From Epichloe hybrida (taxonomy: Eukaryota; Ascomycota; Sordariomycetes; Hypocreales; Clavicipitaceae): a DNA stretch of 64,000 nt. Location: contig JAFEKR010000003.1 in assembly GCA_019022495.1 (NCBI GenBank), forward strand, positions 2,542,001-2,606,000, read 5' to 3'. The notes under the pieces are model-generated. The model did not search any database. It was given only the letters and a program-made list of their open reading frames with translations, and was not told where the DNA came from. Of the stretch, positions 47,394 through 58,457 are shown in pieces (positions within the stretch are counted from its first letter, which is position 1; each line of letters opens with the position of its first letter). A program made the position numbers and the translations under genes.

Positions 47394-48355
47394 TGATCCA
47401 GGCTCACGCTTCTCTGCGACTTGACTTTCAAAAATCCCACTACCAATGCACAGACAGGCGCCAGAAAGCAAGTGACGACTGCGTATATGGATAGTAGTCC
47501 GAAGAGAATCGTCGCTCCAGTCGCGATCCTGTATATCTTGGTTGGCGGCAAGCTATTCGTAATTATGAATGCACCGACGCCAGGCTACGACTCGGGGAAC
47601 CTCGAGACGCAAAGAGGGGGGTGGAGGAGGGTGGAACAAAGAGCAGAGGCGAGGAAAGGATGTCAATCCAATCTTGGATCGAGGCGGCCTTGACGATGTT
47701 TTTGTAAGTATGGAAAGAGAAGAAACAAGAAAGAAGAAACTAGAAAGAAGAAAGAAGAAAGAAGCGTGCGACCAGTCCGGGCTGGCGGCTATGTTTCTAG
47801 TCCAGCGGCGAGAGAGGCACAGTTGCTTGTTGTTCTCTCTGGCTGCAGAAACCTGTGTCCCCATGGGTGTCATGTTATTTTTCTTCCCGGAGCACCCCCC
47901 TGCCTGGCTCATAACATAACAAGAAGTGCATTGGGCTGGTGGTCATGCTGTGGGTCGCCCTCGTCGTCGGGGCAACGGCAGCCGCTCCGCCTCACCGAGG
48001 GCGGGCAGAACGGGCAGAACGGGCAGAACGGGCAGAACGGGCAGAACGGGCAGAACGGGCAGGACGGGGCAGGATGGGCACCATCTGCGCCAGCTTGCGA
48101 CAAGCTCCAAAAAAAAAAATCTTGACCTCTCCTACGACTTCACCCGCATTCCTCCCCCGTGCCACACGACCTCGCCCATAACACCATCGACCGAGCGCGT
48201 TTTGCCTCCAGCCAGCACCTCTCGCAAACAAAAAGTACCATTTCCAAACACGCCAAGTTACAGCTGAAGAACAACCAGAGCGGGTGACCCGGCGACCGTT
48301 TTGTTTCCCCCAGTCCCCCTCCCCTCCATCACAATCACCATCATCATCACCAACC
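47394..48355. other. Divergent promoter region between CDC14 and PCC1
   Basis: No gene seen. It contains AGAAAGAAG-type purine repeats at 47720-47765, a 9-bp tandem array, and a C-rich leader before PCC1. Confidence 0.55.
48002..48062 (+). repeat. 9-bp tandem repeat, about 6.7 copies
   Basis: Unit CGGGCAGAA repeated perfectly about 300 bp upstream of PCC1. Confidence 0.93.
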
Positions 48356-48884
48356 ATGTCCTCGTCCGACCAGTTCCCATGCTCAATGTACGTCTTCTTC
48401 TCCTCCTCCATCTCTCAGCAGCCAGCATTAGACCAAATACAGTAGACACCAAAACCATCTCTCCCTCTCGCCAACCAAAAATACATGTCCCCCGTCAGAG
48501 AGAAAACAAAAGATTATCATCATCACCAACTCACCAATCTCTTGTACTAAAAAAAACCCCCGCCAAAAATAAAATTAAAAATTAAAAACTAGATCTCTGC
48601 AAGTGCCCTTCCCCACGGCACGACTCGCTACCACGGCCCTTAAAGCCCTCCAAGTCGACCCCGAGCTTTCTCCCTTCGTCCAGAGACAGTTTTCCACGGG
48701 CCCTGCAGGCCAAGATCAGAGTAGCGACGATGCTGTTTTGACGGTACACTACCAGGCCACTACGAATCGCATGCTGCGGGTGGCGATGAATTCCTTCATG
48801 GACAGTCTGAAGCTCGTGCTCGAGGTCATGGAGCTGTTGGACGTGGATGTACTGTCCAAATGGAAAATGGAAAATCGGTCATGA
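48356..48884 (+). CDS. PCC1: EKC/KEOPS complex subunit Pcc1
   Basis: Exons 48356-48387 and 48593-48884 flank a 205-bp intron and encode 107 residues. The small alpha/beta protein has the family's VPFPTARLATTALKAL start and the ATTNRMLRVAMNSFMDSL segment, ending in an LDVDVL helix. Pcc1 is the dimerising subunit of the KEOPS complex, which makes N6-threonylcarbamoyladenosine at tRNA position 37 and also affects telomeres and transcription. The intron is AC-rich with A-rich runs close to its acceptor. The N-terminal exon has ten codons, a common layout for this gene. Confidence 0.93.
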
Positions 48885-49530
48885 ACAATTATTGGCTGAT
48901 ATGATGCCGCTCATGTGAACACGAATGTACAATATTGAACAACACGACACTCATTCCCGGTGTTGTGCGGTGCCGGCCAGCTCGTCTTCAAGTCCGCTGC
49001 ACTAGTTCGATTTATATATAGAGTACATTTAATCATGTCCGTCATCTGACTAAGCGTATAGAAGTAGATAGACATTTATAATACCAAGCCCAGTGCCCGC
49101 CAACGCTAACCCCCCCCCTTCTCCCCACCCCCTCAAAAGTGTATTATGCAAAACCTCTTTACCAGAGTATATCCATATGACTGACGGATAAAAAATGTTC
49201 GATTCAGACGCAAGATAAACGCCACCGTAAGAATAGTGAGAAGAGGATCATTTCGCGCAAGATTATTTGCCTCCGACCCAACACCAGAGTCAAGCATGAA
49301 ATTTCAAAGAGCCACCACATACGCCAACACCACCTGTAAAAGTCATCCGTCCATCTGTCTCTGGCTCGTATCTCGGTCACTCCGCACTAGATCCCATAGA
49401 AAACAAAGAAACCCTCCGCGTTTGCAGAGGGGATCCGAAAAAGAAAGAACCGGCATCGCTCCTGATTAGCTCCATCACCCGATCCGTCATCATCGTTATT
49501 TATTCCTCACCAAAGGTCCTGCACTAACGC
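48885..49530. other. Convergent 3' region
   Basis: Lies between PCC1 (+) and the NUC-1-like gene (-). No gene seen. Confidence 0.6.
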
Positions 49531-51716
49531 TCACGTCGCCCTGGATCCCTGTAGTCCTTCCAGTTGACTCTTCAGATCCTGCAGCTGCGCTTTAAGATCC
49601 GCGTTTTCTTCTTGTAGATTCTTCATATGCACGATAGCGTTCTCTACCACGCTGGCTTTGCTATTGGGCATGTTGCCCTGGCCCTTGTTGTCCTTTTTCT
49701 CGTCTTCGTCGGCTTCGTCGAATTTTGACTGATCCGGGAGAAGACTGGCCATGGTTTGCAACGCAGAATTGATACGGTTTCGTCTCCCTTGCTCAGCAAT
49801 CTTGTGGGATGTTCGCTTGGACGTCAGATTTGTCGACAACTCCGTAGGGTACGATACTCCGGGCACAGTGTTGCCTTCTAGAATGTTTTGGTAATTTGAC
49901 TTGGTCATGAGCAATCTCGACGCCGTGTCTTCCATGGACATGCCGGGAGTCCCAGGTAGCAGCGGCTTGATGTTTGGCGATATTCTGGGCAGTAGAGCAG
50001 GCGAGGCGTGGACAGAACCAGTCGATCGGTTCCTGCTGTTCCCTGAAACCAACTGAGGAGTCTTACGAGCACTGGGACCAGACGATCCCGGACGGAGTTG
50101 AGGGCTTTGACTGGCAGACACTGTTCCAGGTGTCCGAATGAGGGGAGACTGCAGAGGCTGCTGCGACGTGCTTCTAGACGAGCTTGATTCGAGTCTCGGG
50201 GACGGTGACACGAGGGATGTGTTGATGGGAGCAAGCGGCCCGTTCGATACCGACTCTGGCAGCTCGAGAGATTCGATGTTCTCTGTGACAGTGTTATGCT
50301 CTTGGCTGATGGCGGATGGTTCTTTCGCCTTGGCTTGGGAAGCAGGGAGTTTCATCAGCGATGCTGGAGTTGCAGGGCAAGGCTGTTGGGAGTGCTGCTG
50401 CTGATTTTTCCGCTCCTCAGCCAAGGAGCGGGGTGTTGGCTGTTGCGAAGTACTGTTCTGAGCCTGAATATATGGCGACCTGCTGGTTGAGCGTCGCGAT
50501 GGGACAGGAGGGGGGGGCATCTCCGTCAGATTCTCAGGAGACACAGAGGCGTTCTCTTCAGAGCCCTCCGTATACGTGGCCGGCAAAGGGAGGAATCCTT
50601 GATCTGAGGACTGCATGATTCTTTCATCCACCTCAGTCAGCACTTGTGACACGATGGCGGGACTGGGACCCGTCTTCCGGCGCTGAGGTTTTGCAATAGG
50701 TGAACTCTTGATGCCGGATTTGCCTCGTGCCTTTACGGCATGGTTTTTCCTGGCCCTTTTCGCCAAGCCGGTGCTTGACCCAACAGAAGGCGCAACCGCG
50801 GGTGCTTCCAGGTCCATCTCCACCGGTGAACTGTTGGACTGCGTGCTGTGACCATACACGGATGATGCATCGTTTTGCGCGTGTAGGGCAGGGGATGTAA
50901 GAGGGCTGAAGTAAGCGCCTGGTACTGTGAAGGCGTTCTCCATGTTGAAATGAGGATCCAAGGGTGTGACTGCTGGCGATACCAGCGGTGTAAAGGCCAT
51001 CTATACGTGGCTAAGTCAGTTTAGACATTCTTCATTGCTCGCTTCACTAGTCTGCGTCTGCGCTCAACTCGTCCAGCGAAATGAGATTTCTTTCATCTGG
51101 GCTCTGAACAGACTTCACTCACATCTTGTTGCTCTTGCATCCGCTGATGGTATCCTCTATCATAAGAAGCTCGCTGGGCCATGTGCTCGGCCCGAGAGTA
51201 GAACTGCCCGCTCCCGGGTGGGAGTTCGAGACTTTGGGGCGTTGAAGGCACAGAGTGGTTGTGGGAGAAGAAGGTGGAGCGCTGTTCCTGAAGCTGTCGT
51301 TGCAGTTGGTGAAACTTTTGTTGCTGCAAATACTGGATTTGAGCGTCGATGCTGGAAATGGCGTCGCCGGGAGCAGACGTAGCAAGCAGCGGACCAGGCA
51401 TGCCCGCGGTGGTGACCATGGCCGGCGTATGGTTCTGTAGCGAGCCATCACTGCGAGGAACAATGTGGGAGGAGGTATCAGCGTCACCCATGAGGGCATC
51501 GGCCGGTTGTCGGTGCTGGTGCTGATGCTGGTGCTGGTGCTGGTGCTGAGCCACCATGGGCTGTGACGATCCATTCCGAAAGCCTCGAAAGTCAAAGTGC
51601 ATCGTCTCGCTCATGTTGGCCATCCCGCTCATGTCGAGGAATTGATTGAACTCATCCTCGGCAGTAGCCGAGGTCATGTGCTGGTCCTGGCCATCCCAGA
51701 TTGCCGAAGCCATCAT
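49531..51716 (-). CDS. nuc-1: NUC-1/Pho4-type bHLH phosphate-starvation regulator
   Basis: Two minus-strand exons, 51716-51123 and 51000-49531, join in phase 0 and encode 687 residues. The bHLH domain is at about 591-670. Its basic part SHKIAEQGRRNR has the H-x3-E-x3-R pattern that reads CACGTG, helix 1 is followed by an acidic loop of about 25 residues, and a short heptad-like segment ends the protein. The N-terminal exon has a (QH)n run near residue 60 and a Gln-rich coiled region; the middle is full of SP/TP sites, as in targets of the Pho85/PGOV kinase. NUC-1 activates phosphatase and transporter genes when phosphate is low. Two adjacent Met codons start the frame at 51716. The phytase gene at 18.8-21.0 kb is a plausible target class. 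Confidence 0.92.
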
Positions 51717-52680
51717 GACGGTCGATTGCGCCGCCGCATGCAAAGTGCAACAATACTAATCCGCTCTTCTTTGCTCTTCTTGTCGGTGGGAGTTGGGTTT
51801 TTTTGCCTTCCTCGTTGAGTCTCTGCCCCCGTCTTATCTTGTGGGGTGGATTTGTTGGCTCTGGAGGGGTTGCGGTTGTGTGTAGTGCAATCCCTGTAGC
51901 CTCTGCGAATGCGCGAATTGCGATCGTAGTAACGCAAGCGACTCAGAGAAATAGATGGGACGACTGGGGTTTTTTTTTTTTTTTTTTTTTTTTTTTGGTG
52001 CAAGGAATCGGAATCCAAGCGAGAGAGCAGAAAGCGCCTTACGTAGAAGCCAGGAGGGAGCTCGTCGGAGCAGAGGTGGGAGAAGGAGAAAGTGGTGATG
52101 CCGCTCGCTATTGGAGGTTGTTGCAGCAGACCGGCTGATGTCGATTTTTGGTCTCCATGTTTGCATGTTCTGGCCGGCCGCTGGCGGCGCTGGCCCAGGG
52201 TGGGTAAAAAGTCGCCCGAGTGCCAGGGCCTTGGGTCACGTCTTGTTGCGCCTTGTTGGTCTGCTGGAAGCTGGCGCTCTCCACATTTCCCCCCCTCCCC
52301 CCATCATGCCGTGACAAATCATCAGCCGCCAACGTGCGTGTATAATTGTCCAACCAGACTGTGAAGAACAATGAAATTTCGGAGTGTTTTTTGTGTGTGT
52401 GGGTTTCTTTCTTGCACAAGAGATGCTGGTAATAAAAATCAATAACTAATGGATCATGTCCCTTTCCAGTGCAGGCCAACCCAATCCGTCCTCGTATCGC
52501 TGAGCTGATAAATGAAGCAGAACAGGAATAGCAGCACTGCCATTCGAAATGCTGCGCGCCAATTCATTCATTCACTGCCATGCCGAGCATGCAAGCATGA
52601 TGGCATCATCCTTCACGTCGTGCGTCGTAAGTCCTTCGGCAGGTACCAGACCCACCGATTGTCGATACAAGCTACGTATT
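51717..52680. other. Promoter of the NUC-1-like gene and left flank of the retroelement
   Basis: No gene seen. A run of 26 T is at 51971-51996. The base composition is normal right up to the retroelement end at 52680. Confidence 0.6.
52676..52680. repeat. Target-site duplication GTATT, left copy
   Basis: Identical to 57156-57160 directly after the other LTR. Confidence 0.85.
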
Positions 52681-52911
52681 TGTCAAGGTAGGGGTGAAAA
52701 AGGATGATAGAAAGCGTTCGATTTTGTCAATCAGAGGTGCAGACGGCACCTGACTTTTGTACCTGAAAGGTACATAGTGCGCTATAGTAATAACTAGTCT
52801 AAGGAGGTACTTCTAATATATTATATTTACTAATGTCTAACCTTACGTTTTATCCCTATTAATACGCGCTGCCCTTATATAACCTATGCTTTAAGGGAGC
52901 TCTCCCTAACA
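52681..52911 (-). repeat. LTR (downstream LTR of the minus-strand element)
   Basis: It is 231 bp, the same length as the partner with no indels. The outer (left) 90 bp is unmutated while the inner part carries T/A at 13 places where the partner has C/G. Confidence 0.95.
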
Positions 52912-52921
52912 CACCCCCCTT
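52912..52921 (-). promoter_or_regulatory. Polypurine tract of the copia element
   Basis: On the minus strand AAGGGGGGTG lies directly before the TGTTAGGG start of the LTR, the standard primer site for plus-strand DNA synthesis. Confidence 0.75.
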
Positions 52922-52989
52922 AGCTAAGATATCTATTAAAGCTAAAGATTATAGGCATAGGAAGAGATTACAATAATTTTCTAGTGTTA

Positions 52990-53734
52990 TAATTAAGCAG
53001 GAATTTCCTATAAGCTAATCTAGTAATAGAATTCCTTATGTATTTGCCCTAATAGAGGCTTTGTAAAGCTATTAGCAAGTATCTTAGAGGTCTTTAACTA
53101 ATTCACCTTAATATTACCTAGGGCATATTACTCTTAAATCTATATTTAATTTATATTAAGATACTTTAGACTAGTTTAAAGCCTTCCTTCCTTATATTCT
53201 ATAATGCAAATTGTTTACTTATTATTACACTAGATAATTAATAGAGGAGGGACTTATATACTAATATTACAAAGCAGTTTACCTAGAGATATACGCTCTT
53301 TTACTCTGTAATTTAATATAAAGAGCTTTGCTTCTATGCTTAAGGTTATTATATAATACTACCTCCTAGACTTCTAATTAATCACAGCTCTATATATAAT
53401 AAAGACATAGCCTTACGTTAATTTCTAAGTATTAGGGTTATTGCTAAGAGAGGCATTAGTGCTAGAGAAGAGCGTGTTAAAGCTATTCGCTCCTAAGTAT
53501 TAAATACATAGCTTCCTTATGTTCTAAGCGTACATTAGAGTAGCCTTTGTAAGCTTAATATGCTTTATTAAAGGGTTTGTTATAAAGGAGGCTAGCTTTA
53601 AAGCTATGAAGGCTACATTAGGTCTTCTAATAATGCAAAGATAGACTAAAGAGCTAATAACTACTCTATAGTAATTAATCTCTTTATTAGTGGCCTTGCT
53701 GTTATTTAGGACGATTATAGCTGTTGTTAAAGGT
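52990..53734 (-). pseudogene. Remnant of copia pol: end of reverse transcriptase and RNase H
   Basis: The minus-strand reading shows VVISSLVYLCIIRRPNVAF, which corresponds to the YQ..VGSLMY..TRPDI.FAV region after the RT. Farther on comes CNNKQTICII, the DNQ..I segment of copia RNase H, and then ILANSFTKPL, matching the ADxLTKxL end motif. Several in-frame TAG/TAA codons fall where family members have Trp or Gln, as RIP predicts. The fragment continues directly from the nested element boundary. Confidence 0.8.
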
Positions 53735-53756
53735 GTTATAATCAGAGTATTGCACT

Positions 53757-53990
53757 AAAACGTGTAGTGTAGTGTAGTATTTGTAGTGTAGTGTAGTAAC
53801 TACACTACAAACTACACTACACTACAAACTACACTACACTACAAACTACACTACACTACAAACTACACTACACTACAAACTACACTACACTACAAACTAC
53901 ACTACACTACAAACTACACTAACTACAAGGAAAAAAAAACTACACTACACTAACTACAAAAAAAAAAAAACTACAATACATTACACTACA
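53757..53990. repeat. Left CTACACTACAAA tandem array
   Basis: Twelve-bp units ACTACACTACAA are repeated about 12 times at 53800-53925, preceded by complementary TTTGTAGTGTAG units and followed by copies broken by A runs. Confidence 0.9.
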
Positions 53991-54065
53991 AATTTTTTTT
54001 CCTAAACTACACTAACTACAAACACTACAAATATAGTATTAGACTTTTTATTAGTTATTAGTATC

Positions 54066-54292
54066 TATAAGGTTAAAAGAAAGCTAGTTATATAAAAGCT
54101 TTTATTATTACCTATTTTATTAAATTAGTTATAGAATTTATAATATTATATTATTTTTATAATTTTATTATAACTAAGTAAGGTTATATATAATATTATA
54201 CTTTTTTAATAATACTATTTAACTTAATACTTTATTTCCCTAATATAACTTAAAGAAAAACCTTCTTATTATATTATTTACTATTTCTATAA
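54066..54292. repeat. Left long inverted arm
   Basis: Complementary, with scattered mismatches, to 55502-55728; anchors such as AAAAGAAAGCTAGTTATATA and AAAGAAAAACCTTCT occur in inverse orientation in the other arm. Confidence 0.8.
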
Positions 54293-54379
54293 ATTATTTT
54301 ATATTTCTATAAATTTTTATTATTACTTATTTTAAAAAAACTATAAAAAAACTACTAGTAAACTTAATATAAGTAGCTT

Positions 54380-54604
54380 ATTATATCTTATTATAGCTTA
54401 TAATAGCTTATTATATCTTATTATAGCTTATAATAGCTTATAATAGCTTATAATAGCTTATAATAGCTTATAATAGCTTATAATGGCTTATAATAGCTTA
54501 TAATAGCTTATAATAGCTTATAATAGCTTATAATAGCTTATAATAGCTTATAATAGCTTATAATAGCTTATAATAGCTTATAATAGCTTATAATAGCTTA
54601 TAAT
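54380..54604 (+). repeat. 10-bp tandem repeat, about 22 copies
   Basis: Unit GCTTATAATA, nearly perfect, with a few TTATATC variants at the left end and one G change. Confidence 0.95.
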
Positions 54605-54605
54605 A

Positions 54606-54697
54606 CTAATATTACTAATATTACTAAGATTACTAAGATTACTAAGATTACTAAGATTACTAAGATTACTAAGATTACTAAGATTACTAAGATTACT
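54606..54697 (+). repeat. 9-bp tandem repeat, about 10 copies
   Basis: Unit ATTACTAAG; the first two units read ATTACTAAT. Confidence 0.93.
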
Positions 54698-55065
54698 TAT
54701 AATATTATTAGTGTTAAAGTTTAATAATAAATAAATAGAAAATAAATAACTTAAATATAAATACTAGTAATTATAAGTAAATTACTATAGTAAAAGCTAT
54801 AGTTTTTAATAACTTAGTATTTTAAGGTTTTTAAAAATATTAATATTATAAAAATATTTTCTCTTTTATGTTTTTTTAAAATAATAATAAATGTAAAATA
54901 ATAGTAATTATAGTAATAATAGTAATTAAGGTTATAAAAGTTATTAAAGCTTTTATAATAAGTATAATATATTATATAAAACTAAGTCCTAGTATTATTT
55001 TTAAAAACAAGTTAAACTTATTTTTTATAGCTTATTTAAGCTATATAGGGTAATTAAAATAATAC

Positions 55066-55210
55066 TATTAGTTATCTATTAATAAATTATAAATATTAGT
55101 TATCTATTAATAAATTATAAATATTAGTTATCTATTAATAAATTATAAATATTAGTTATCTATTAATAAATTATAAATATTAGTTATCTATTAATAAATT
55201 ATAAATATTA
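55066..55210 (+). repeat. 28-bp tandem repeat, about 5 copies
   Basis: A 28-bp unit containing TTATCTATTAATAAATTATA is repeated perfectly. Confidence 0.93.
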
Positions 55211-55501
55211 GTCTATTATATTCTTTCTTTATGTATTATTATAATAAGATATATAAAGTTACTATATATAACTTCTTAAAGCTTTAGAATTATAAAGCTT
55301 AAAGTAATATTTAATTAGTTTAAATAGTAAATAAATAGTTTAAGCTTTTTTTAAGTTCTTATTATATTAATAATAATATTAAAGTACTAAGTATATATTC
55401 TATTAACTTTTATATATTTATTTAGATTTCTAATTTAATTTAATTTTATTAGTTTAGGGTATCTTTTAATTAAATTAATAATAAAAATATAAAATAATTA
55501 A

Positions 55502-55728
55502 TAATAATAGTAAATAAAATAATTAGAAGGTTTTTCTTAAAGTTATATTAGTAAAATAAAGTAATAAGTATAATAGTATTATTAAAAAGGTATAATATTA
55601 TAAATAACCCTAGTTATAGTAAAATTCTTAAAAAAAAGTAAATATTATAAATTCTATAACTAATTAAGTAAAATAGGTAATAATAAAAGCTTCTATATAA
55701 CTAGCTTTCTTTTAATCCTTATAATAAC
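55502..55728. repeat. Right long inverted arm
   Basis: Inverse partner of 54066-54292. Confidence 0.8.
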
Positions 55729-55767
55729 ATTATATAATAAAAAGGCCCACTTTTTTTTACTAACACT

Positions 55768-55948
55768 ACATTGTAGTTAGTGTAGTTAGTGTAGTTAGTA
55801 ACTACACTAACTACACTACAATACAAGTAAAAAAAAACTACAATACACTACACTACAAAAAAAAAAAACTACACTACACTAACTACAAAAAAAAAAACTA
55901 CACTACAAATACAAATTTTTCCTAAAAACTACACTAACTACACTACAA
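55768..55948. repeat. Right CTACACTA-type repeat array
   Basis: GTAGTTAGT units and ACTACACTA units alternate with A runs; it mirrors the left array but is shorter and less regular. Confidence 0.85.
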
Positions 55949-55967
55949 ACAATACTCTGGTGGTGAT

Positions 55968-56747
55968 AGCGTTATTAGCTGATTTTATTATTATTAAGCT
56001 TTAAGGAGCTTTGTAATCTCTTTTAAACTCACTAACTGCCTTAAGGAAGCTATTATTCTCTCCTTTATTAAGTAAGTTATTTTATTTCTTTTAGAATACC
56101 TTAAATTTGCTTTAAAGAGGGATAATAAACTTATATAGTATTATCTCCTTAGTTTATTAAGTCTTAAGATCTAGATAATTCCTCTATAGTATCTTTATTA
56201 TTATAGCTTACTTATACTAATTATAAGTACCTTTAGCTTATAAGTAATTATTAAGGTAATTCTCTATAAGGATAAGTATTTTCTTAGTGTTTAGCTTATA
56301 TTAATTATAAAGAAGCTTAAGTATCCTATAGGTATAATATTAAACTAACTCCTTTTCCTTTACTTTAGTATTAAAGTTAAGAGAGTCTTATATATTCTTT
56401 AAAAGGGTCTTGTAAATATATTCCCTAATCTTTAGCATTTGCTTTAATAGGTTTATATACTTTATAAGGTTAAATTAAAGCTCTTTATATTTAAAGTTAA
56501 ATTAGTCCTTTATATCTTTATAAGCAATCTTCTAATCTTTAAGAGCATTAGGGTTATCTAGCGTAATCTCTAGTCACAGACCCCTCTAGAGGTACGTAGG
56601 TATTATAAGTTCTTTAAGTAATTTAACCTTATTAGGATTAATATACTTCTAAACACTATATAATTTCGTATAGTTCTTAACCTAGGTAAACCACTTAATC
56701 TAATCCTTCTCTAATAATAACACTATATTTAGAGTTTCTTTAGACAT
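55968..56747 (-). pseudogene. Remnant of copia gag
   Basis: From an ATG at 56747 the minus strand reads MSKETLNIVLL, then a WFTQVKNYTKLYSVWKY-like segment if two TAG codons are read as the original TGG/CAG. This matches the gag N-terminus of fungal copia elements. The frame continues for about 250 codons with many TAA/TAG codons to the nested element. No zinc knuckle is seen. Confidence 0.75.
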
Positions 56748-56924
56748 TATAAAGGGGAATATATTAGTTAACTAGAGCGTAGGACAAGGGTTTTAACTAA
56801 TTAATATAAAAAAGGGGCGATTATCTTGTGATGTAGGCAAGCGTTAATTAATAATATTTAACGGAGCTTATATCTTTAATAATAATTAACAAAAATAGTA
56901 ATTAAAGCCTCCTAGGCTTATAAC

Positions 56925-57155
56925 TATTAAGGTAAGGGTAAAAAAGGATAATAGAAAGCGTTTGATTTTATTAATTAGAGGTGTAGATAGCACCTAACTT
57001 TTATACCTAAAAGGTACATAGTGCGCTATAGTAATAACTAGTCTAAGGAGGTACTTCTAATATATCGTATCCACTAATGTCTGACCTCGCGTTTTATCCC
57101 TGTTAATGCGCGCTGCCCTCATACAACCTATGCTTCAAGGGAGCTCTCCCTGACA
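56925..57155 (-). repeat. LTR (upstream LTR of the minus-strand element)
   Basis: It is 231 bp. The inner (left) part is mutated at 15 places to A/T relative to its partner; the outer (right) part is unmutated. Confidence 0.95.
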
Positions 57156-57160
57156 GTATT
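57156..57160. repeat. Target-site duplication GTATT, right copy
   Basis: Matches 52676-52680. Confidence 0.85.
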
Positions 57161-58457
57161 ATTACCTTGAGTTATTACATAGCCAAAACAACGCGTTACA
57201 TACTCCGTACATAGAAGCCGTTACGGCAAAATCCCTATATAATGGTTTATGACATTATAGGTTCCACAGACAAAAGTGCCTTTATTAGAAATAAGCTTTA
57301 TGATAAGAATATTTTTATCTAGCTAAATCACTGCACTCAAGAGAGGGTAGCAGATATAGGCATATACGAATCCGTACTAACCTTTCTATAGCCTGCCAGG
57401 TACTTTATCGGGTAAACCGCGTGTAAGAATACTTTGCTAATACTACGCATTTAGCCCGTCGAGACCAGACCAATCTCGTCGGGGCGCACAACCCATGGAC
57501 GCCACCACACCTCGTTCACATGTGCTACCCTGGCCGGTACCCAAGCTGGTGTGCCACATCTTCAAGAAAAGACGTACCGCAACGATCTACCGTGGTCGTC
57601 TTTGACATTCTAGAAAGCACAAGGTATTCTGTCTTTTCATGCCTAAAATTGTAGCTAGCTACATGTTTGCTTGATGCCCACCAGTGTCTGTGTCTGCATA
57701 CAGGAGAATAGTTGCCCGTTCCCTGTCGTACCTTGGCAGTTCCTGTCCCTCTTTTCCAATCCCGCTTGCGTGATGCAGAGCAAGGGCCTGATTTCTCCTC
57801 GTTTCAACCAAGATTACAAGTGACAGAAAAATGGGGGGTGGTGGTGGTGTTGTTGTTGTCGTGATTGACAACGAGGGAGACCAATGATCGAGAAATAATG
57901 AAGAGAAAATTAAAATAGAAACCGAAAAAAAAATAAAGAATAAAAAAAAACCCCCCCCGACAGCTTGGCTAGAGTCTAGAATGCATAAAAGATAAAGAGA
58001 AGATCGGCGTGCAAGCCTGGAGAGTATGATACGAGATATGTCCAAATACAGGCATATTGACCCCAGGTCAATCATGTATTGTGATGGCCTAAAAGTACGG
58101 TGATTCAATCGAGTAACGTGGGCCGGGAAGGCGGAAAAATGTCGTCGTTCAAGGAGCAATATGCTTTGGCTTGGCCAGGGTTTCCTGAGCCCGAGGCCGT
58201 GCGCCTCCACATAGCATCAAAATATGACAAACGTGACAATAGTGCCCCAAGACCTGCAGACTAAATGACGATGAAAACGCCATGAGCTGTGTCATCAAGA
58301 CCAATATAACACAAGACAGAGTAACGGAGAAATGAGCAGAATGTTTTGCCCAAACATATCAAGGGTATCTGAATCCACCGTGTCGTCAAAAAATGAGCGC
58401 GCAAATAACCACGCAAGTAAATGTTCCTGCCAAAATTAGAGCACACAAAGAACGGGT
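57161..58457. other. Intergenic right flank of the retroelement
   Basis: No supported gene. The first about 280 bp are moderately AT rich without repeats and may be an older relic. A minus-strand frame at 57659-58210 runs through homopolymers and lacks family character. Confidence 0.5.

Larger units (their letters stand above)
53743..55959. mobile_element. Nested inverted-repeat (foldback-like) element, extremely AT rich
   Basis: The segment is bounded by perfect 10-bp inverted ends, CAGAGTATTG at 53743-53752 and its complement at 55950-55959. Inside each end is an array of TTTGTAGTGTAG-like repeats, then inverted arms of at least 225 bp (about 54066-54292 against 55502-55728). The core consists of three different minisatellites. 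The neighbouring 8-mers GTTATAAT and GTGGTGAT match at 5 of 8 positions, which could be a decayed 8-bp duplication as made by hAT transposons, whose ends often begin CAGAG. No coding remnant is visible. It is more AT rich than the host retroelement. The class assignment is inference. Confidence 0.65.
52681..57155 (-). mobile_element. RIP-degraded Ty1/copia LTR retrotransposon with a nested element
   Basis: Two 231-bp direct LTRs (52681-52911 and 56925-57155) end in TG...CA and are flanked by the 5-bp target duplication GTATT. Read on the minus strand, gag begins at 56747 and the RT/RNase H end of pol lies at about 53734-52990. The polypurine tract AAGGGGGGTG (52921-52912) abuts the downstream LTR, which fixes the orientation. 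Excluding LTRs and the nested segment, only about 1.8 kb of element remains against about 4 kb of coding expected, so protease, integrase and most of RT are absent. Many TGG and CAA/CAG codons have become stops. The element is dead. Confidence 0.93.

Noticed and set aside
53743..54710. Possible centromere or telomere-type satellite
   Set aside because: The AT-rich arrays lie inside a bounded retroelement with a target-site duplication and total only about 2 kb, so a nested element explains them better.
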